NCBI GenBank assembly: GCA_903845935.1
Contig: CAIMZI010000131.1
Span: forward strand, 23,528-87,527
Reading direction: 5' to 3'
From: an uncultured beta proteobacterium
Lineage (GTDB): Bacteria > Pseudomonadota > Gammaproteobacteria > Burkholderiales > Burkholderiaceae_C
Length of the DNA stretch: 64,000 bases
Shown here: one piece after another, positions 26,568 to 37,451 of the stretch
Numbering within the stretch: position 1 is the first letter of the stretch
Layout of the letters: every line of letters starts with the position of its first letter
Translations under genes and position numbers: made by a program
Notes under the pieces: generated by a model
Databases searched by the model: none
Told to the model about the DNA's origin: nothing
What the model saw: the letters and a program-made list of their open reading frames with translations, nothing else

Positions 26568-27758
26568 TTACAGCGCCTTGGCCAGGCGCGCCACGCCCTC
26601 TTCGATGCGCGCCACGTCGGCCGTGGCAAAGCTCAGGCGCAAGGTGGACGGATCGGGGTCGGTGGCATAAAAGGGCGCGCCCGGCACAAAGGCCACGCCC
26701 TGGGCGATGGCGCGCTTGGCAAACTCGGCGCCGTCGCCGCACTGGCCACCGGCACCGGTGAGGCGCGCCCAGACAAACAGGCCGCCCTGCGGCTGCACAA
26801 ATTCAATTCCCTCCCCCAACTCACGGCGCAAGGCATTGCCCATGGCCAGGGCGCGCTCGGCATAGACCTGGCGCACATGGGCCAGGGTGGCGGGCATGCG
26901 CCCGGCCTTGAGATATTGCGCCGCCGTTGCCTGGGCAAAGGTGCTGGTATGCGCGTCGCTAAACTGCTTGCACATCGTGGCCCGGGCCAGCAGTTCGGGC
27001 GGGGCAATCATCCAGCCCACGCGCAAACCGGGGCTTAACACCTTGCTCAAGGAGCCGCAATGCGCCAGCCAGTCGCGGCTGCCCGGCACCTGGGGGCTCA
27101 AGCCCAGCATGCTGGGCGGCGGCGCCTCGCCAAAGTAGAGGTCGCCATAGGGGTCGTCTTCCACAACCAGGGTCTGGTACTTTACGGCCAGCTCCAGAAT
27201 CCGTTTGCGCCGCTCAAGGTTCAACAGTGCGCCGCTCGGGTTGCCGAAGGTGGGGATCAGGTAGACGAACTTGGGCCGGTGCTCGGCAATCAGCTGCTCC
27301 AGCTTGTCGGTGTCCACGCCATCCTCGTCCGCAGGCGCGCTGATGAGTTGTGCGCCATACAGGCGAAAGCACTGTATGGTGGCCAGAAAAGTGGGGCCCT
27401 CCACAATCACCTTGTCGCCGGGGCTGATCAGGGTCTTGCCCAGCAGGTCCAGCGCCTGTTGGCTGCCGGTGGTGACGATCAGCTGCTCGGGCGCCACATC
27501 CAGCGCGCCTTTGCTGTGCATGAAGGATGCGAGCTGTTCGCGCAGCGGTTGGTAGCCCTCGGTGGCGCCGTATTGCAGGGCCGCGCCCGGCTCTTCGGTC
27601 AGGGCCTGGTTGACGGCTTCGCGTATACCCTCCACGTCGAACATGGCGCTGTCTGGAAATCCTCCGGCGAAACTGATGATGCCTGGTTTTCCCAGCAGCT
27701 TGAAAAGCTCCCGAATGGCGGAGGTTTCTACATGATTGAGGCGGTCGGCAAATTGCAT
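26568..27758 (-). CDS. PLP-dependent aminotransferase (class I/II, 2-aminoadipate type)
   Basis: 396 residues of fold type I. The N-terminal GKPGIISFAGGFPDSAMF and TTGSQQALDLLGK (cofactor phosphate region) match the 2-aminoadipate/multi-substrate aminotransferases related to MocR C-termini. VEDDPYGDLYF and the lysine in SLSKVLSPGLRVGW, which binds the cofactor, are present, as is the substrate-carboxylate arginine in STLRLSFA. It transfers an amino group between an amino acid and 2-oxoglutarate; the exact amino acid cannot be told. Confidence 0.88.
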   Translation of the reverse strand: MQFADRLNHVETSAIRELFKLLGKPGIISFAGGFPDSAMFDVEGIREAVNQALTEEPGAALQYGATEGYQPLREQLASFMHSKGALDVAPEQLIVTTGSQQALDLLGKTLISPGDKVIVEGPTFLATIQCFRLYGAQLISAPADEDGVDTDKLEQLIAEHRPKFVYLIPTFGNPSGALLNLERRKRILELAVKYQTLVVEDDPYGDLYFGEAPPPSMLGLSPQVPGSRDWLAHCGSLSKVLSPGLRVGWMIAPPELLARATMCKQFSDAHTSTFAQATAAQYLKAGRMPATLAHVRQVYAERALAMGNALRRELGEGIEFVQPQGGLFVWARLTGAGGQCGDGAEFAKRAIAQGVAFVPGAPFYATDPDPSTLRLSFATADVARIEEGVARLAKAL

Positions 27759-27858
27759 GGCGTGCGGCGAAATAGTTGCGAATGGATGAAAGGTGGATTG
27801 TGCTTCGAAACTTGCGCGCCCCGTGCGCGGCAGGCCGAAACTTTGTTAAGGTGCGCGC

Positions 27859-28500
27859 ATGAACAGAGCCCAGATCGAAACCTTCTTCGCCACCCTCAAA
27901 GCGGCCAACCCGCATCCGCAAACCGAGCTGGAGTTTGCCTCGGTGTTCGAGCTGCTGGTGGCCGTGCTGCTATCGGCCCAGGCTACCGACGTGGGCGTCA
28001 ACAAGGCCACGCGCAAGCTGTTTGTGGTGGCCAACACACCGCAAAAAATCCTGGACCTGGGACTTGTTGGCCTGGAGGCGCACATCAAGACCATTGGCCT
28101 GTACCACAGCAAGGCCAGGCACTTGATGGAGACCTGCCGCATGCTGGTGGACCAGTTTGACGCAGCGGTGCCGCGCACCCGCGAGGAACTGGAGTCGCTT
28201 CCCGGTGTGGGCCGCAAGACCGCCAATGTGGTGCTCAACGTGGCCTTTGGCGAACCCACCATGGCGGTGGACACGCATCTGTTCCGCCTGGGCAACCGCA
28301 CCGGTCTGGCGCCCGGCAAGACGCCGCGCGAGGTGGAGGACAGGCTGCTAAAACGCATCCCGGGCGCCTACCTGGTCGACGCCCACCACTGGCTGATCCT
28401 GCACGGCCGCTACATCTGCCAGGCGCGCAAGCCACTATGCTGGCAATGCGCGGTCAGCGCGGTATGCGACTTCAAGCCCAAGACGCCCGCACCGACCTGA
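27859..28500 (+). CDS. nth: Endonuclease III (DNA glycosylase/AP lyase)
   Basis: 213 residues, the usual family length. The helix-hairpin-helix ends with catalytic K120 in LPGVGRKTANVV. D138 in VDTHLFRL is the second catalytic residue. Four cysteines at 187, 194, 197 and 203 (C-x6-C-x2-C-x5-C) bind the 4Fe-4S cluster. It removes oxidised pyrimidines and nicks the resulting abasic site. It is divergent from the aminotransferase gene with 100 bp between. Confidence 0.96.
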   Translation: MNRAQIETFFATLKAANPHPQTELEFASVFELLVAVLLSAQATDVGVNKATRKLFVVANTPQKILDLGLVGLEAHIKTIGLYHSKARHLMETCRMLVDQFDAAVPRTREELESLPGVGRKTANVVLNVAFGEPTMAVDTHLFRLGNRTGLAPGKTPREVEDRLLKRIPGAYLVDAHHWLILHGRYICQARKPLCWQCAVSAVCDFKPKTPAPT

Positions 28501-28689
28501 GTTTTGCGCTGCAAGCACCTTAAATTTGACAGAAATAATAAAAGCCGATAACGTACACTGACAGGAACAATTGAGATAAACACAGGGGGGGTTGGATGCC
28601 AATGGCACAACCGATTTGCGAAAGATTGCGCGATACAGCGCAACAAATGCGTGGACTTCTTCGCATACAACACCAGGCAAGGTCCGGCC

Positions 28690-29816
28690 ATGAGTTTCAA
28701 GCAGCGCTTTTTATTGTTTGGTGCGGTCTATGCGTTTGCCTGGTTAGGCTCCTGGTACTCCGCAAGGCTATTGGAAACCATAGGCGGCGTCAGCCTCTGG
28801 TATTTGCCAGGTGGCCTGCGGTCTTTTTGTATTTTTGCATTCGGCTGGGTCGGCTTCTCGCTTGAGGTCCTTACTCTTCTGTTGCTGTTGTTGCTGCAGT
28901 TGACGCTTGCACCGGCGGTCCACACGCCCGTGCTTGAACATGTCTTAGGCGGCGCATACAACTTGCTGGCATTTCCAATTAGCTACGCAGCTGTCATTAT
29001 TCCGCTGCGTCGCAAACTGGGTCCATCGTTGGACTTTGCCCGGCCAGCACATAGCGCCTTGTTTATTGCTTCGGCCCTGTTTGCCAGTGCGCTGGCTGCC
29101 ATGTCAGGCAGCATCTACCTGGTGTTCATGGGCGTCATCAAGTCAGGTCAGTGGATGGCGGTATTCATGAATTGGTTGACCGGTGACAGCCAGTGGCCAA
29201 CGCGTCCCATGACCTACTATGGGAAACCGATCGCCAAGGGCGGCTTCATGTCAGCGAAATTGCCGAAAAAATTCACTCCGCTTCGGCTGCCTCCTGGCGC
29301 TCCCGGCTGGAGCCTGTGCTGCAGCCCCGCCTGCTGCAGCTCGCAGCGGCAAGCGCACCGGGCCAGGCCTTCAGTGGCATGGAGCTGGCACTGCACGGCG
29401 ACGGCGAGGCGCCACGGTGGATCAGCATCAGCGGCATTCCCCTGTAGGACGAGGTCGGCGCCTGTGCAGGCTACCGGGGAACGGCAACCGATATCAGTGA
29501 TCGCGTACGGACCAACAGCTTGCTCGAAGGCTATAACCAAAGGCTGATTGAGGAGGTTGCTCAGCGCACCTCCGAACTGCATCAAAAGAACGTCGAGCTG
29601 AGCTTCAAGGAGCAGCATTTGCGCGTGCTGCTGGCTGCCGCACCGGTTGGCATGCTCGAACTCGACGAAAGCGACCGCTGCCTGTACATCAATGCCAATG
29701 GCAGCGCACTCACCGCATGCTCGGTGGAGCAGGCCATGGGGCGGCACATGCTTGACTTTGTGCATCTGGACGACAGGGACAAGCTGCAACAAATTTGGCC
29801 TGACCATTTGGACTGA
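28690..29816 (+). pseudogene. Broken membrane (MASE1-like)/PAS sensor gene
   Basis: From ATG 28690 one frame encodes about five hydrophobic segments of MASE1-like character (YAFAWLGSWYSARLLE, SLWYLPGGLR) up to about 29187. A PAS domain then continues in another frame from 29193 (VANASHDLLWETDRQGRLH). It is interrupted by an in-frame TAG at 29445-29447 just where such domains read GIPLFDE, goes on with CAGYRGTATDISDRV, a coiled linker, and the start of a second PAS domain, and stops at 29816. No kinase, GGDEF or EAL output domain remains. One frameshift, one nonsense codon and loss of the 3' part make this a clear pseudogene. Confidence 0.85.
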
Positions 29817-29833
29817 ATTTTGCGGTGGGATAT

Positions 29834-31374
29834 TCAGCTCAATAGGGCCTGCAAGGCACCCGGCTCAAAATTCTTTTCTATGAAATCTGCCAGCCCGTCA
29901 AACACGCTATCCAGTGTCGGTACAGCCTCACCCAAGCGCGCACCAAACAGGGCTTGCAGGGCCGCGGGATCTTCAAACAGGCCGTGCAGATACAGGCCCA
30001 GCACATTGCCGTCCGGGTTTTGCCAACCCAGGCCGTCAGCCATCACCTCGCGCGCCACATCGCCCGCGGCTTGCATAGCGGCGTGTTGCTGGGTCTGGCC
30101 GTGGTGGATTTCGTAGCCTTCCACCTCGACACCGGCCAAGGCGGACCAGGGGTTGGCGCCCGCCACCATCTGCGCGGCAAAGCGAGCGTTCGTGTGGCGC
30201 ACGGTCTTGTCGGCCTCGAATACGGTGACCAGGGGCAGCAGGCCCAGGCCGCGCGCATTGCCATCCACGCCGTGCGGGTCCATCAGCGCCTCGCCCAGCA
30301 TCTGCAGGCCGCCGCAAATGCCCAGCACGGCACCGCCTGCCTGTGCATGGTGCACCACGGCGGCATCCAGGCCCTGGCTGCGCAGCCACTCCAGGTCGCC
30401 GCTGGTGTTCTTGGAGCCGGGCAGGATGATCCAGTCTGTCTGCTTCAAGGCATTGATTTCGCTCGGGCTGCGCACCCACTGCAGGCGCACGCCGGGCACG
30501 TTTTTGAGCGGCTGGAATTCGTCCAGGTTGCTGATGCGCGGGTAGGCGACGATGCAGACTTGCGTGAGCGGCGCTGGGCCGCCCCCACGCGAAACAGCCC
30601 CCTCGGGGGGCAGCGCGCACACGCCAGTGCCGAGCGTGGGGGTCATATCAAAGACACCGTCTTCCTCCGGCAGGCCGTGCTGCCACCACATAGGCAGCGT
30701 GGCCACGGTAGGGATACCGGTCAGGTCCTGCAGCATTTGCGGCGCCGGAGCCAACAGGCTGGCGTCGCCGCGGAACTTATTCAAAACAAAGCCCTTGATC
30801 AGCGTCCTTTCGTTTTCCGGCAGCAAGGCCCAGGTTCCGTACAAGTGGGCAAAGGCGCCGCCCCGATCGATATCGGTCACCAGCAGGCAGGCCGCGTTGC
30901 AGTGCAGCGCCACGCGCATATTGACGATGTCGCTGCTGGAGAGGTTGATCTCGGCCGGTGAGCCCGCGCCCTCTATCACCACCAGGTCGTACTCGGCGCG
31001 CAAATCGTCCAGGGCCTGGACAATCACCGGCCAGACATGGTCGCTGCGCTCGCGCCAGTCCATGTTGGAAAGCGCCTCGCTCACCTGGCCCATGAGCACC
31101 ACCTGGCTGTGCGTGTCGTGCTCGGGTTTGAGCAGCAGCGGATTGATGCGCACGTCGGGCACGGCGCGGGCCGCCAGCGCCTGAAAATACTGGGCACTTC
31201 CAATCTCGCCTTGGCCGTTTTCACTGGCCACCACTCTTGCGTTGTTGCTCATGTTCTGCGCCTTGAAGGGCGCCACCTTCAGGCCCTGGTGCTGGTAGTA
31301 GCGGCACAGTGCGGTGGTGAGCCAGCTTTTGCCGGCGCCGCTGGTGGTGCCCAGCACCATGATGCATTTTGCTG

Positions 31375-31378
<4 letters not shown>
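29834..31378 (-). CDS. cobQ: Cobyric acid synthase
   Basis: 514 residues from ATG 31378. The N-terminal amidoligase domain has the P-loop [10 protein letters not shown] and the family motif KAQNMSNNA. The C-terminal glutamine amidotransferase domain has the nucleophile cysteine in [12 protein letters not shown] and the histidine in YEIHHGQT. CobQ amidates four side chains of adenosylcobyrinic diamide. As no other corrin-ring gene is in the window, it may serve full synthesis or salvage. A run of about 20 residues between LPEEDGVFD and [12 protein letters not shown] is encoded by a palindromic repeat (30581-30642). The start overlaps the ATPase stop (ATGA). Confidence 0.93.
30581..30642. repeat. 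Palindromic repeat element inside cobQ, copy 2
   Basis: The element is bounded by 9-bp inverted ends, CCCCCACGC (30582-30590) and GCGTGGGGG (30634-30642). It holds an internal GC palindrome, GCCCCCTCGGGGGGC (30597-30611). The 62-bp core lies in the linker between the two CobQ domains and is read through without a stop. It resembles small intergenic repeats of Comamonadaceae and the degenerate copy at 25801-25917. Confidence 0.65.
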
Positions 31379-32186
<808 letters not shown>

Positions 32187-32190
<4 letters not shown>

Positions 32191-33260
32191 GTCCGCAGCC
32201 CTCCCAGACTGCCACTGCCACGGTGCATCAGCCACAGCAAATAGAGGCCGCCCAATACCGCAGTCAGCACGCCCACGGGCAGCTCCTGCGGTGCAATCAG
32301 CCAGCGCGCCAGCAGATCGGCACCGCCCAGCAGCACCGCACCCATGGCGCTGGACAGCCACATCAGCTGGCGGTGCGGCACCCTTGCCATGGCGCGCACC
32401 AGGTGCGGTGCGGCCAGGCCGACAAAAGCGATCAAGCCGGTTTGCGCCACCGCAGTTCCGGTGGCCAGAGCCAGAACCGCCACCAGGGCGGCGCGCAGCG
32501 GGCCTATGGGCAGGCCAAGGCTTTGCGCCGTGGCCTCACCCAGGCTCAGGCCATCCAACACGCGTGCCAGTGTCCAGGCCGCCAGCGCGCAGAGCAGCCA
32601 GACCACAGCCATCAGCAGACAGGAGGTCCAACCGATAAAGCTGGTGGAGCCGAGCAAAAACGACTGCATGGCCTGGAGCGAATCGGGCGAAAACAGCAGC
32701 ACCAGCGAGGTCACCGCGCCCACCACCACGCCGACAATGACGCCGGCCAGCAACAGACGCAGCGTGTGCTGCACGCCGCGTGCCAAAGACAGAGTCAGCA
32801 TCACAGCCAGCACCGCACCGGCAAAGGCGGCGCCGGTCAGGCCCAGGCGCACCCAGACGCTGCTTGAAAACACGCTGGCTGCCACGCTGGCCTCGCTCAC
32901 CACGCTGGAGCCCAGCATGCCCGCGCTGCCCATGCTGGCCAGCGCCAGCGCCACACCGAGCGATGCACCGGAGGCGCTGCCGAGCAAATAGGGGTCAGCC
33001 AAGGGGTTGCGAAACAGTCCCTGCGCCAGCGCACCGGCCAGGCCTAACAAGGCCCCGGCGGCCAGGGCGCCCAGGGTGCGCGGCAAACGAATGTCCCAGA
33101 CAATTTGCTGCGCCATGGCCCGCTCGGCATTGGGTGGGCCCAGCAAGGCGCCCACGGTGTTCTCAAAGCCCGCACTGCCTATGCACAGGCCCAGCACCAC
33201 CACGGCGGCGCAGACCAGCGCGGCCCATGCCAGCAAGCCGCCGGTACGGGTGACGTTCAT
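32187..33260 (-). CDS. btuC: Cobalamin ABC transporter permease (BtuC/FecCD family)
   Basis: 357 residues from ATG 33260 (MNVTRTGGLLAWA), overlapping the binding-protein stop (ATGA). About nine to ten membrane segments are visible. Family motifs are RLPRTLGALAAGALLGLAGALAQGLFRNPLADPYLLG near the N-terminus (residues about 58-94) and GLIAFVGLAAPHLVR, which contacts the ATPase. The same class carries siderophores and haem; the substrate is taken from the operon. Confidence 0.88.
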
Positions 33261-34153
33261 TGCGGGAAGCCCTTGGCCCTGGGTGCCTGGTCGCTCATGC
33301 ACTGCGCCATGATGCGTGCGGCCACGGCCAGGCGCGGCCCCGGGCGCACCAGCACATCGGACTGCGTCGGCGTGAACACGCAGACGTGGTGCTCGCGGAT
33401 GGCGCGGATACGGCTCCAACCGGGGCGCTGCTCCATGCCCTCCAGATTCGACTCACCGACCAGAATCAGGTCCGGGTTCTCGCGCACCACCAGTTCCGGG
33501 TTGATCTGGGGAAAGGGGCCGAGCCTGGCCGGCAGAATATTCTTTACGCCCAGGCGCGTCAGCGTCTCACCAATAAACGAGGCCTCGCCCGCGCCAAAAG
33601 GGCCGCGGTTGACCTCGAAGTAGACGCGGGTGCCGCGCACGCTTACCGGCAGAGACCGCGCGGCAACCTCCACTCCGGCATCAATTTCGCGCCACAGCTT
33701 TTGCCCGTCCGCAATCTCCAGCAACTGCGACAGTTTGGCAATCGCGCGCTGCACATCGGCGTGGGTCTTGGGCTCCAGCGCAAACACCGGAATGCCCAAG
33801 GACAGCAACCGGGTGGCTGAGCGTGACGAGAGCGCCGCCAGCACCAGGTCCGGGTGCAGGGCGACTATGGCCTCGATATTCGGGTCCAGGCCACCGCCCA
33901 CTTGCGGCAACTTCTTCACAGACTCGGGAAAGTTGGAATAACGGTCCACTCCGACCAAGCGCTGGCATTGACCCAGCGCGCAAACCGTCTCGGTCAGCGC
34001 GGGCAGCAAGCTGACGATGCGCTGCGGCGCCTTCGGCAATGTCAACGTCACGCCCTGGTCATCGGTGACCTGCAGGGCCTGGACCGTCGTTGCCCCGGTG
34101 CATAAGGCGAGCGCGGCACAGGCTGCCAGCCGGAACAGAGAGCGCTGCCTCAT
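33257..34153 (-). CDS. btuF: Periplasmic cobalamin-binding protein (BtuF-like)
   Basis: 298 residues from ATG 34153 (MRQRSLFRLAACAALALC) with a signal peptide ending around residue 27 (V-Q-A). The mature part is a type III (helical-backbone) binding protein: QRIVSLLPALTETVCALG, LVGVDRYSNFPESV, LPQVGGGLDPNIEAIVALHPDLVLA and the C-terminal lobe. It would deliver cobalamin to the permease. Both ends overlap the neighbours by 4 nt. Confidence 0.87.
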   Translation of the reverse strand: MRQRSLFRLAACAALALCTGATTVQALQVTDDQGVTLTLPKAPQRIVSLLPALTETVCALGQCQRLVGVDRYSNFPESVKKLPQVGGGLDPNIEAIVALHPDLVLAALSSRSATRLLSLGIPVFALEPKTHADVQRAIAKLSQLLEIADGQKLWREIDAGVEVAARSLPVSVRGTRVYFEVNRGPFGAGEASFIGETLTRLGVKNILPARLGPFPQINPELVVRENPDLILVGESNLEGMEQRPGWSRIRAIREHHVCVFTPTQSDVLVRPGPRLAVAARIMAQCMSDQAPRAKGFPQ

Positions 34154-34980
34154 GATGCGGCTCGCTGCTGCATGTCGTGTTCCATCCACTGAAGGATGTA
34201 TCCATGCAGTTTGCGCACTCCATCGGTCAGCGCGGCCGGGCCGGGCTGCAGGATGTCGGGCGACTTGATTTCAAACAGCTGCTGATTTTTGACCGCGGCG
34301 ACATCACTCCAACCCGCACGTGCCGCCACGTTTTCGGGCCTGAACTTCTTGCCGCACCAGGAACCAAAAATAATGTCTGGATTGCGCCGGACGATCTCGG
34401 CGCTGTCGGCAATGATGCGGTTCTTGCCCAGCGACTCCAGCGACAACTCGGCAAAGCAGTCGTCGCCACCGGCCACACCGATCAGCTCGGACACCCAGCG
34501 GATGGCGCTGATGTGCGGCACATCCCACTCCTCAAAAAACACCTTGGGTCGGCGCGCACCGGCGGCCACGCGCGCCGCCACTGCCGCCTGCATGGCGTCC
34601 AACTCGGCCTGCATGGCAGCGATTCGCTGCAGACCCCGCTCGGCCTCACCGACCATGGCGGCCACCTGGAACAGCATGGAAAAAATCTCGGCCACGCTGC
34701 GCTGATTGAAGATGGTGACCTGCACGCCGTGACGAATCAGGGCCGCCGCGATGTCCGCCTGCAGGTCCGAAAAGCCCAGCACGCAGTCTGGCCTGAGTTC
34801 CAGGATCTTGTCGATCTTGGCGCTGAGAAAGGCGCTGACCTTGGGCTTTTCCTCGCGCGCCCGACGCGGGCGCACCGTGTAGCCGGAGATGCCCACGATG
34901 CGCCGCTCCTGCCCCAACAGGTACAACCATTCGGTGGTTTCCTCGGTAAGGCAAACAATGCGCTGGGGGCCGTAGTCCAT
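34150..34980 (-). CDS. Second BtuF-like protein without signal peptide
   Basis: 276 residues starting MDYGPQRIVCLTEETTEWLYLLG, with no hydrophobic leader. It still has the helical-backbone binding-protein fold (IVGISGYTVRP, LELRPDCVLGFSDLQADIAAAL, IFNQRSVAEIF) and the motif W-D-V-P-H-I-S-A-I-R-W-V-S-E-L. As written it would stay in the cytoplasm. Related COG0614 proteins in beta- and gammaproteobacteria are called cobalamin-binding proteins without known role. It lies 10 bp after the receptor gene, ATGA-coupled to the exported paralogue. Confidence 0.8.
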   Translation of the reverse strand: MDYGPQRIVCLTEETTEWLYLLGQERRIVGISGYTVRPRRAREEKPKVSAFLSAKIDKILELRPDCVLGFSDLQADIAAALIRHGVQVTIFNQRSVAEIFSMLFQVAAMVGEAERGLQRIAAMQAELDAMQAAVAARVAAGARRPKVFFEEWDVPHISAIRWVSELIGVAGGDDCFAELSLESLGKNRIIADSAEIVRRNPDIIFGSWCGKKFRPENVAARAGWSDVAAVKNQQLFEIKSPDILQPGPAALTDGVRKLHGYILQWMEHDMQQRAAS

Positions 34981-34990
34981 TGCGTACCAA

Positions 34991-37108
34991 TCAGAATTGA
35001 TAGGTCATTGACAGTTGCACCGAACGTGGATCGGCGGGGTAGTAGTAGTAGCTGCTCATACCACCTCCACCGGGGGTCGACACAAAGCCATAACCGCCGT
35101 AAGGCGCATAGCTCACATTCGCTATGTTTTTCACCGTCAGCTTGGTTTCGAGCTTGCCATAGGAGCGCGCCCAAAATACATCGGCCGTGGTGTAAGCCGG
35201 CATTTGCGCCAGCGTTGGCTGCGTGCTTGGTGATGCGTCGTAATTTTGCTTGGACACGTGCGTCAGTTGCACGCCGACCCTGGAGCCTTCGGCCAGGTCC
35301 TGTATCCAGCCCGCGTTGTAAATCGCCGTTGGAACCATGCCCAAGGTTTGGCCCCCATATTTCCCCGTTGCGTACTCGGCTTTCTGCCAGCGGGCGCCTA
35401 GGCTTACATGGCTCTTGTCCAGTACCTGCGTGGTCCAGTTGAAGGCCAAACTGGCTCGGTCAATGTTATCCGCCAGGTTGCGGTTCTTGCCTACCGCCGG
35501 GTCGAAACGAATTTCATCCTGTGTTACCGACTGCCCCAACACCGCACCGAACTGTTGGCGCGAGTGTTTGAGGTCATAACCCAACTCGTAGGCCTTGGTG
35601 GTTTGGGGACGCAACTCGCCAGAGAAGACGCGGTTGTACGTCACCGGGTCAAGCCCCCAATACTCGTCGGTATTGGCAAAGCGGTAAGACTGGTTGACGC
35701 GTAGGTAAGTGCGACTGGTGTCATTTAGCTTGAAGTTCAAGCCTGCTTCATGGGCATTGGCCGCCAAGGTTCCGGAAGCCGTTTGGGGATAGCCGACCGA
35801 CGTGTTCAGATCGTAGCTGTCAAAGCTTTGCAGTTGCCTGCGGGCGCCTGCGCTGAACTCCACGCTCTGGTTCAACGGCACACGGGCAATCAGGTAAGCC
35901 GAATGGTTGAGCAGCTGGACCGATTGCCGGTCACTCAGCAGGTTGCCCTCAAAGCCGTTACCCTGGCTAGCCAGAATCAATTGCTGTGCATTGGTGCCGT
36001 AGCCATCGCTCCCATTTTGATTGGATTGCGAGAAATCGTAGCCATAGACCAGCGCTGTCCCGTTGGAAAATTCGGTACGAAATTTGGGCGAAAAACTGAC
36101 ATCGTGACCATCCGATTTGAGCCCATCGGTGCCTGGGTAAGGGTAGGCGCCAGCCAAGGAATCGGCGGTATCGTAATAAGGCCGACCAAGATTGCTGCTC
36201 TTCTTTCCCACGAACACATCAACATCCAGGGTGGTTTGCTCGGTCAGATTAGCCAGGCCACCTAAGCGCAGACCTTGCTGATCCACCTTGCTCTCAGACC
36301 CGACATTGTTGAACTTTGCCGCCCGCAGGTCACCTTCTCCCACTTGGCCCAATACGCCACCCGAGAGTCCGTTGGTGCTTTGCGAAAGTATTACTTCAGC
36401 AAACAAGGATCCCATGGCTCCCAGATTTTTCTTTATCTTTGCCGAAGCACTCTGGCCGTCAATCTTGGAGTTTTCGCGCCAGCCATCGGAGTGATCGGCT
36501 CCAGCGTTCAGGCTGAACGATAAGTCATCAATCTGCCTATCGAGATTGAAGCTCAGCTGCGTGGTTCCAAAGGAGCCGACGCGGACTCCGGCTTGGGAGC
36601 GGTCTGCCTTTTTCCCATCCGTAGTGATGTAGATCACGCCGCCCGAGGCACCGGCACCAAACTGAACAGCTGCGCCACCCGAAGCAACTTCTATGCGCTC
36701 AATGGAATTCAGGGGAACCGCAGACCAATCAATCTCCGATGAATCAATCGGATTCAAACGACGACCATCGACAAGAACCAGGGTGTTTTGTGTCGCAGTG
36801 ACACCAAACCCGCCCAAATCAACCGAGGAATTCAAGCCTAGTTGCCCACCCACTACATTTCGGACATTGCCGCCGCCCAGCATGCGCAGAACATCCGGAA
36901 CGGACATCGCTGCGGAGTTCGCAATCTCCGCTTTGCCAATCACCTGGACCGACACGGGTACGTCGAGCTTGGACTCCGTAAACCGAGAGGCGACCACCAC
37001 CACCTCGCCCAAAGTGCCTTTGACATCGGTTTGACCATAGGCCGAAAAAACACCGCACAAAGCGACAGAAAGCACGCTCAGACGCGCACGAGAAAAACTA
37101 GATTTCAT
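34991..37108 (-). CDS. btuB: TonB-dependent outer-membrane receptor, probable vitamin B12 receptor
   Basis: 705 residues from ATG 37108 (MKSSFSRARLSVLSVAL); the open frame upstream is riboswitch sequence. A signal peptide (about 1-25, A-Y-G-Q) is followed by a TonB-box-like LGEVVVVASR, a plug domain (about 40-150: VPVSVQVIGKAEI, NTLVLVDGRRLNP, IERIEVASGGAAVQFGAGASGGVI) and a beta-barrel ending in F (MTYQF), as outer-membrane proteins do. A cobalamin riboswitch lies directly upstream, so B12 repression is expected and the ligand is probably a corrinoid. Confidence 0.88.
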   Translation of the reverse strand: MKSSFSRARLSVLSVALCGVFSAYGQTDVKGTLGEVVVVASRFTESKLDVPVSVQVIGKAEIANSAAMSVPDVLRMLGGGNVRNVVGGQLGLNSSVDLGGFGVTATQNTLVLVDGRRLNPIDSSEIDWSAVPLNSIERIEVASGGAAVQFGAGASGGVIYITTDGKKADRSQAGVRVGSFGTTQLSFNLDRQIDDLSFSLNAGADHSDGWRENSKIDGQSASAKIKKNLGAMGSLFAEVILSQSTNGLSGGVLGQVGEGDLRAAKFNNVGSESKVDQQGLRLGGLANLTEQTTLDVDVFVGKKSSNLGRPYYDTADSLAGAYPYPGTDGLKSDGHDVSFSPKFRTEFSNGTALVYGYDFSQSNQNGSDGYGTNAQQLILASQGNGFEGNLLSDRQSVQLLNHSAYLIARVPLNQSVEFSAGARRQLQSFDSYDLNTSVGYPQTASGTLAANAHEAGLNFKLNDTSRTYLRVNQSYRFANTDEYWGLDPVTYNRVFSGELRPQTTKAYELGYDLKHSRQQFGAVLGQSVTQDEIRFDPAVGKNRNLADNIDRASLAFNWTTQVLDKSHVSLGARWQKAEYATGKYGGQTLGMVPTAIYNAGWIQDLAEGSRVGVQLTHVSKQNYDASPSTQPTLAQMPAYTTADVFWARSYGKLETKLTVKNIANVSYAPYGGYGFVSTPGGGGMSSYYYYPADPRSVQLSMTYQF

Positions 37109-37185
37109 GGAAGAACAACCCGACAAAAGTACCCTCGCCGTCTTCCCCGACAGCGCTTGGGCGTTAAGGCCGCACTCGCGTGCAG

Positions 37186-37400
37186 CCACCTTGTTGGCCG
37201 GTATCCGGGCTGGTGGATGCAACCTCCATCGCCTTCCCGGAACGCATGTTCAAGCGTTCCAGTGGCTGTGATGAAAGCGGCGTCTTGCGACGCGTCCACT
37301 TACCGTTGCGGGGGCAGCGCAGGTTAGGCAGATCTGTACAGACCCTACCCTCCTGCTTCCCGTTGAACTGCAGCGTGTGAACCACGCCGCGAGCACCAAC
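37186..37400 (-). ncRNA. Cobalamin riboswitch
   Basis: Read on the minus strand, the btuB leader has the conserved cobalamin-riboswitch parts in order: CACACGCTGCAG and an AACGGGAAGCAGG segment near the 5' side, CCCCCGCAACGGTAAG (37298-37315), GCCACTG (37260-37266), CGGGAAGGC, and the B12 box AGCCCGGATACCGGCC (37196-37211). A GC-rich stretch between the box and the ATG at 37108 would be the expression platform. Boundaries are approximate. Confidence 0.9.
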
Positions 37401-37451
37401 ACCTAGATTTTAACCCGAGGCTTTGCCGCGAAACCCTACAATGCGACATCT

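Noticed and set aside
37109..37222. N-terminal extension of the TonB receptor to 37222
   Set aside because: This stretch is cobalamin-riboswitch sequence and leader; the signal peptide begins at ATG 37108.
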